Assembly (NCBI GenBank): GCA_030272585.1 | Contig: BSYQ01000001.1 | Location: 4,588,001 to 4,652,000 of the forward strand | Source: Bryopsis sp. KO-2023 | Lineage: Eukaryota > Chlorophyta > Ulvophyceae > Bryopsidales > Bryopsidaceae | Direction of reading: 5' to 3' | DNA: 64,000 nucleotides | Shown here: piece after piece, positions 59,158 through 64,000 of the stretch | Layout of the letters: each line of letters starts with the position of its first letter | Position numbering within the stretch: the first letter of the stretch is position 1 | Notes under the pieces: generated by a model | Databases searched by the model: none | What the model was told of the DNA's origin: nothing | Seen by the model: only the letters and a program-made list of their open reading frames with translations | Translations under genes and position numbers: made by a program

Positions 59158-61999
59158 ATGGAAACGACTATGGGTTCAGTGCTGCGCGGCACCGGCATCG
59201 CGGGACCGCGTCCCGCAAGCACTCGCGGAGTCGCCGACCGCTGTCCTTGCGTAAAGATTCAGGCGGTTGCGACGCCTTCGAAGCCACCCTCCGCTCGACC
59301 CGCTCGGCGAAGCGCTGTGGAGACGATCAAACAGGAAAGCGACTTCTTGCGGCATCCTCTGATGGAGGAGCTGGTGAACGATAACCCGAACATCAACGAG
59401 CCCGCTATGCAGCTCATGAAGTTTCACGGGAGTTACCAGCAGGACCATCGCGAGAAGCGTGCGTTCGGTCAGGGAAAGTTTTATCAGTTTATGATGCGCA
59501 CCAGGCAACCCGCTGGGAAAGTGCATTGGCAGCTGTACGTCGTCATGGACGACCTGTCAGATCAGGTTCGTTCGCTCGCAAGTCTTGTCCAAACCGATTT
59601 TGTGCAAAGCTTGATTCGAGGACAGTTCGAAGTGTGTGCCGCACTCGATGAAAAAACTTGAACAGATACGTCAACGAATCCGTGTGTGTTTTATTTTCCC
59701 ATCCAGTTTGGGAGCGGCACCCTTCGCCTGACGACTCGCCAAACTTTCCAACTGCACGGCGTGTTGAAGGAGAATCTGAAAACCGTTTTCTCGACGGTCA
59801 TTAAGAACATGGGCTCCACGCTCGGAGCCTGCGGCGACGTGAACCGAAACGTGTGCGCCCCTCCCGCACCTTTCACCGATCGACCGGAATACACTTACGC
59901 GGTAGAATATGCCAAAAACTTTGCGGATTTGTTGGCACCGCAGTCCGGAGCATACTATGACGTCTGGCTGGACGGCGAAAAGTTCGTGTCCGTCTACAAC
60001 GAGGTAAGTCTGCTATCCGTCACGCAAGAATATATTCTGACGTTTTTTTTTGACAAGCTTTTTTGGTATTTGATGTGTAACTTTATTTATCATTGTTTTT
60101 GCTTGCATCTTTTCCTTTTGTATTGGGTTGAATGACAGTAGAAAAAAAAGCCCTTGCATTAACCAGTTTTCGAATCCACCCAAAGAATGGTAGGATTCAA
60201 TCCTCAAACACTGATCACAACAATATTCAGGAAAAAAAAACACGAAAAAACACCAATGGAGGTGAGAAAGAAAACGAACTCAGTAGCCCTGAACTGACAG
60301 GAAAACCCTATTCTTTGAAAACCACAAGTTGAAGGGTAAAAACAGTCGAATATTTCAAAAAATCCTTCATCAGGGCTTTTTCATCACCACATATATGTAT
60401 CAGAGAACTTGTGTATTTTCTGATTTCGAACTCTAATACTTTCTTGACCTGAACACCACAGGATCCCAAGGTCACAGAAGACCGCATGTTCAACGAATTT
60501 GGCACCAATTTCGATGGCTGCCCCGAGCCCATTTATGGAACCCAATTCCTTCCAAGAAAATTCAAGATCGCCGTCACTGTGCCTGGGGACAACAGCGTCG
60601 ACGTTTTTACCAACGACGTGGGGGTGGTGGTGATTTGCGACGACAATGGCGAACTGCAAGGGTTCAATCTGCTGGTGGGTGGAGGAATGGGGCGAACCCA
60701 TCGGACCAAAAGCACTTTCCCCAGATTGGCAGACCCGTTGGGCTACGTAGACAAGGACGATATCTACCATGCAATCAAAGCGATCGTCGCCACACAGAGG
60801 GATTACGGTCGACGTGACGATCGCAGGCAATCCAGGCTGAAGTATCTGGTGGACTCGTGGGGCATCGACAGGTTCAGACGGGTGGCGGAGCAATACCTCG
60901 GCAAGAAAATGGAACCCTTTAAACCGCTGCCGGAGTGGAAATACGAGGATTATCTGGGATGGGGCGAGCAGGGGGACGGAAAACTGTACTATGGTATTTA
61001 CGTTCGAAACGGGCGGGTCCTCGGGGACATGAAAAAGGCTTTCAGAATGGTGATCGAACGATACGAGCTGCCGACACTCATTACCGCCACCCAGAACTTG
61101 ATTCTGTGTGACATCGATCCGGCATGGAAGGCGGACATTGAAGGCACCCTGCGTGTGGCTAATGTGGAGGATGTGGTGGAAATCGATGATATTGAACGAT
61201 ATTCGATGGCGTGTCCAGCGCTGCCGTTGTGCGGTCTAGCGATCGGAGAGGCGGAGAGGGGCCTGCCAGACGTTAACAAGAGAATCAATGTGCTGCTGAG
61301 GAAGGTGGGATTGGCTGAGACGCCGATCGTTGTGAGGATGACTGGATGCCCGAACGGGTGCGCAAGGCCCTACATCGCTGAGATCGGTTTGGTGTGCGAT
61401 GGTCCGAACAGCTACCAGGTGAGGGGCGGATGCACTTCGTTATGGAGAGATTTTCTGAACAGTAATGGGAGGATAATTCTCCATGGAGTCCTACTCTTGT
61501 GCTATTTTTGGGGGGATACAAAGAAGCTTTCCTAAGATCTTGGGGCATGTTCAAAGTGTGTTTGAAGTGATGGTCACCACCTGATATAGATATTTCTATC
61601 GATATGGAGCACAATTGATTATATTGAAATTTTTTGTTTTGTCGGAAAACCTTGCAGGTGTGGCTTGGAGCAGATGCCAACCAAACCCGATTGTCCGAAT
61701 GTTTCAAGGACCGAATGCGTCTGCATGACTTGGAGGCCACCCTGGAACCCCTGTTCTTTTACTACGCCCAGTCCTCCAAGCCCAGCGAAGGCTTCGGAGA
61801 CTTCTGCAGCCGACTGGGATTCGATGCGCTCCGAGAATACTCTGCCAGCTACATCCCTGTGGATGATGTCGACGCCTTGCCTCAGCTCGGGGTGGACCAA
61901 GACGTGTTCGACAAATTGAAGGAGGTTGCCGATGCTCAAGGGAAGACTGTGGAACACCTGGCCTCCGAAACGCTGGAGAATTTCGTCGACTCCTCCTGA
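59158..61999 (+). CDS. SIR: Ferredoxin-sulfite reductase, plastid
   Basis: Reduces sulfite to sulfide with six electrons from ferredoxin in plastid sulfur assimilation. Four exons (59158-59565, 59707-60003, 60462-61418, 61658-61999) give 667 residues, the expected size. The N-terminus is transit-peptide-like ([19 protein letters not shown], Ser/Arg/Pro-rich, few acids), and the mature start is near [12 protein letters not shown]. Domains: ferredoxin-like half 1 ([44 protein letters not shown]), siroheme region, half 2, and the cluster ligands C-x5-C (ACPALPLC-type, here CPALPLC) and C-x3-C ([15 protein letters not shown]). The C-terminus is W-LG-D..-TRL with the [10 protein letters not shown] segment. 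Start chosen as the first ATG giving a full transit peptide; earlier codons in the frame are not ATG. Confidence 0.95.
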
Positions 62000-62822
62000 G
62001 ATCGCCTTTCATTAGATAGGGTGGATGTTGGTGGGCATCTGTTTTTTGGCTGGTTTCTCAGAGGAGCCGATCTGTTTTTGTGTATCGGAATGGGATGTGT
62101 GGTTTTTTGTCATGCATCGGTGGATGTGGTGTCTGGTGTGGATAATTTTGGGCATTTTTTGTTGAATCGGCTTTTTTTTTTTGCCAAGAGGGGGGTATTT
62201 GCTCTCCGTACGGCGACACCACTGAGAACCTAGAGGATTGCGTTTTAACGATTTGAGGCCTCGCCCCGGTAACCTTGCATCGGATGAAGGGGGAAATGCT
62301 TATGAGAGTTTTATGAGAGAAGGGGGGGGGGGATGGTAACAGATGTGGTATGCTGATGATTTTGGTTTCTCGGTGAGAGGCTTTAGGACTGTCAACTGTT
62401 GTGAACTTGGCTGAGAAGATGTATGCAAACGACTTATTTTATTGTTGTTGAGACTGAAAAAACATCCCTCATATTTATTTGTTTGGGGGTGGTGATCAGA
62501 CTCCCTTGTGTCTGCTGCTGTACCTCTGAAAAAAATTCTTCTGTGAAATTCCTGTGCGCGACGATGAAGATGAATTAGTGCTCAGGATCCCATTGATCAA
62601 GGTTTGGCATCTTGCCAATGTCACAAAACCAAGAGAGGAAAATTATTCCCAGGGTATTTTCGAGTAAATCCCCAGTGCAGAACACTGTGGTACATTTTGT
62701 GTCGTACGAATGTTGCGTCTGACATGCGGCACGATTCAACAACCACATCCACCCACAAACAGCTGCAAGCACCAGACCTTCCTGTGATTCGTTCCTCGCT
62801 CCGTCTGCTGTGCTTCGCTGAA
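62000..62822. other. Intergenic: sulfite reductase 3' region
   Basis: No gene seen. T- and G-runs (62174, 62323-62333) occur in the presumed 3' UTR. The right end should be the promoter of the next gene. Confidence 0.5.
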
Positions 62823-63768
62823 ATGGCGAATATTCTCGGAAACATGGCGTATGCGCAGGAAGGCTCCTATTTCAAGAAGGAACAGGTGCGAGCGATGCTG
62901 TGCTTCAATTCCTCATCAATAGGATAGTTCATGTGAATTAAAGCACACAATTTGCATGGGGCCTTCCCTGTCCTTCCTTCGCTTTTCTTTTTTTGACAGG
63001 AGGCCTGTGTGGGTTGACAGGAGGCTGAGCTGCACAAATTTGTGGAGAGACTGAAAAAAGAGGGACGGCTCAATTTCGACTCAGGCAATCGCTCGCCACC
63101 TCGAAACATATCCTATCAGCAAAGCATGGTGGCATTCGAGGTGGAAATGTGCAAAAAAATGAAAACAGATTTCAGGGTTGTTGTCAATTGAAAGTTGATG
63201 CACTGTTTGTTTGTTATTTGCAAAGATAGGTAAGGGGATGTTAGTTAAATCTGAGACCATGTTGATGGAAGCAGGTACTGCCAGAGATTTTGCAACAGGC
63301 TGCCAGACTGGATGTTCCTAGAGCTGCCCTTGAACAGGAATTTATTCGGTGGGGTGAGTTTCTCATCTCAATAACTTTTTAACACTTTTTTTTCCTGTAT
63401 GATGGAAGCCACCCCGCTGCAGATTCCACTGAAATTTGAAAGAGCTTGGATTGAATGCGTTGTTAAAACCCATCATGAGATATAGTTGCGACGAAACCCC
63501 TGGCACAATTCATATTATTTTATTTTCTGGACGGTATATAATCTGCAGCCTTCTTTTCTTACAAATACCAGTGCACAGATTTAGCTGGTCTCTCTGAAGG
63601 GGTATTTCTGGTTTTTGTTTGCCAGCCGTGTGAAAGGGATCCCTCCACCAGTGACCGCAGCAGAATTCGCACGATGGAAAGCCAATGCGGGGATGGCTGC
63701 CTTGAATGCCCTCGCACCCACAGCAAGAGTCAATCTGGGTCGAAACAAGTTCGCCCAGGCTAGAAATG
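62823..63768 (+). CDS. Unrecognised gene, 5' part only (runs off the window)
   Basis: Function unknown. Candidate exons: 62823-62885 (ATG; MANILGNMAYAQEGSYFKKE), 63021-63176 (EAELHKFVERLKKEGRL...; YQQSMVAFEVEMCKKMKTDF), 63275-about 63348 (VLPEILQQAARLDVPRAALE) and 63626-63768 (GIPPPVTAAEFARWKANAGM; LAPTARVNLGRN). Exons 1-3 join in phase 0. The junction of 3 to 4 works only with a gtgggg donor at 63349, or with a further small exon, so it is unsure. The protein appears helical and charged, without signal peptide or membrane span. At least one more exon must follow the donor at 63769. Confidence 0.5.
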
Positions 63769-64000
63769 GTATGCCGTCTTGAAGCATGCCAAAGGATGGG
63801 ATTCTGCGAGAAAATATGTACAGATATCCAAACATTGCTACCCTTGGCCAAACCAGCGACTGCTACCCCTCTTCCTTCCACTTCATCGCTGTAAATATCA
63901 ATATCATCAATTTTTTTTGTGTGTGTGTTGCCCGAGACTGCACATGAAATGATCCAGAGGTCTTGAATTCCTTTTTTTTGTCAGGGTTTGAAATGAACGC
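63769..64000. other. Intron or remainder of the right-edge gene
   Basis: Follows a gtatgc donor; T-rich toward the end with a possible acceptor near 63984 (TTTGTCAG), so a further exon probably begins just before the window stops. Confidence 0.4.

Overview
Nuclear DNA of a green-lineage (Viridiplantae) eukaryote, most likely a streptophyte alga. Evidence: two CP26 (Lhcb5-type) chlorophyll a/b antenna genes, plastid ferredoxin-sulfite reductase, a WRKY factor with the plant intron position, a plant GT14/DUF266 glycosyltransferase, an ELF5/WBP11 homologue and a plant-type Argonaute. A canonical class I cyclic-nucleotide phosphodiesterase, which flowering plants lack, argues against an angiosperm. 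The genus cannot be fixed from sequence alone. Most genes have many short GT-AG introns; intron phases were checked by hand for each model.

Left third (1-26.8 kb): 3' part of proteasome receptor RPN13 (+); a small single-membrane-span protein (-) divergent from V-ATPase subunit F (+); an 18-exon GAF-GAF-PDE phosphodiesterase (+); an ARL5-like small GTPase (-); a head-to-head pair of CP26 genes; a WRKY gene (+); a GT14 glycosyltransferase (-).

Middle (26.8-34.6 kb): a secreted DUF1036-like protein (+), an intronless NUP88/MOS7-like nucleoporin (-), and a WBP11/ELF5 splicing-associated gene (+) sharing a 268-bp divergent promoter with it.

35.0-50.2 kb is a nest of mobile elements. A Ty3/gypsy chromovirus (minus strand, near-identical LTRs, 5-bp target duplication GAACA) carries a 7.3-kb hAT-like DNA transposon in its integrase region, with 8-bp target duplication CCACACAC. 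The hAT element has two convergent genes: the transposase, and a five-exon gene for an unrecognised 588-aa Pro/Gly-repeat protein. One intron of that gene is a 59-bp minisatellite and one exon is tandemly duplicated. Dense GATCG-rich repeats line both ends. This second gene is the best candidate in the window for something undescribed.

Right part (50.2-64 kb): a 15-exon Argonaute (969 aa, +) starting about 0.8 kb from the gypsy LTR, plastid sulfite reductase (+), and the 5' part of an unrecognised gene running off the edge. The host genes look like unrelated housekeeping and regulatory genes; no operon-like logic links them.
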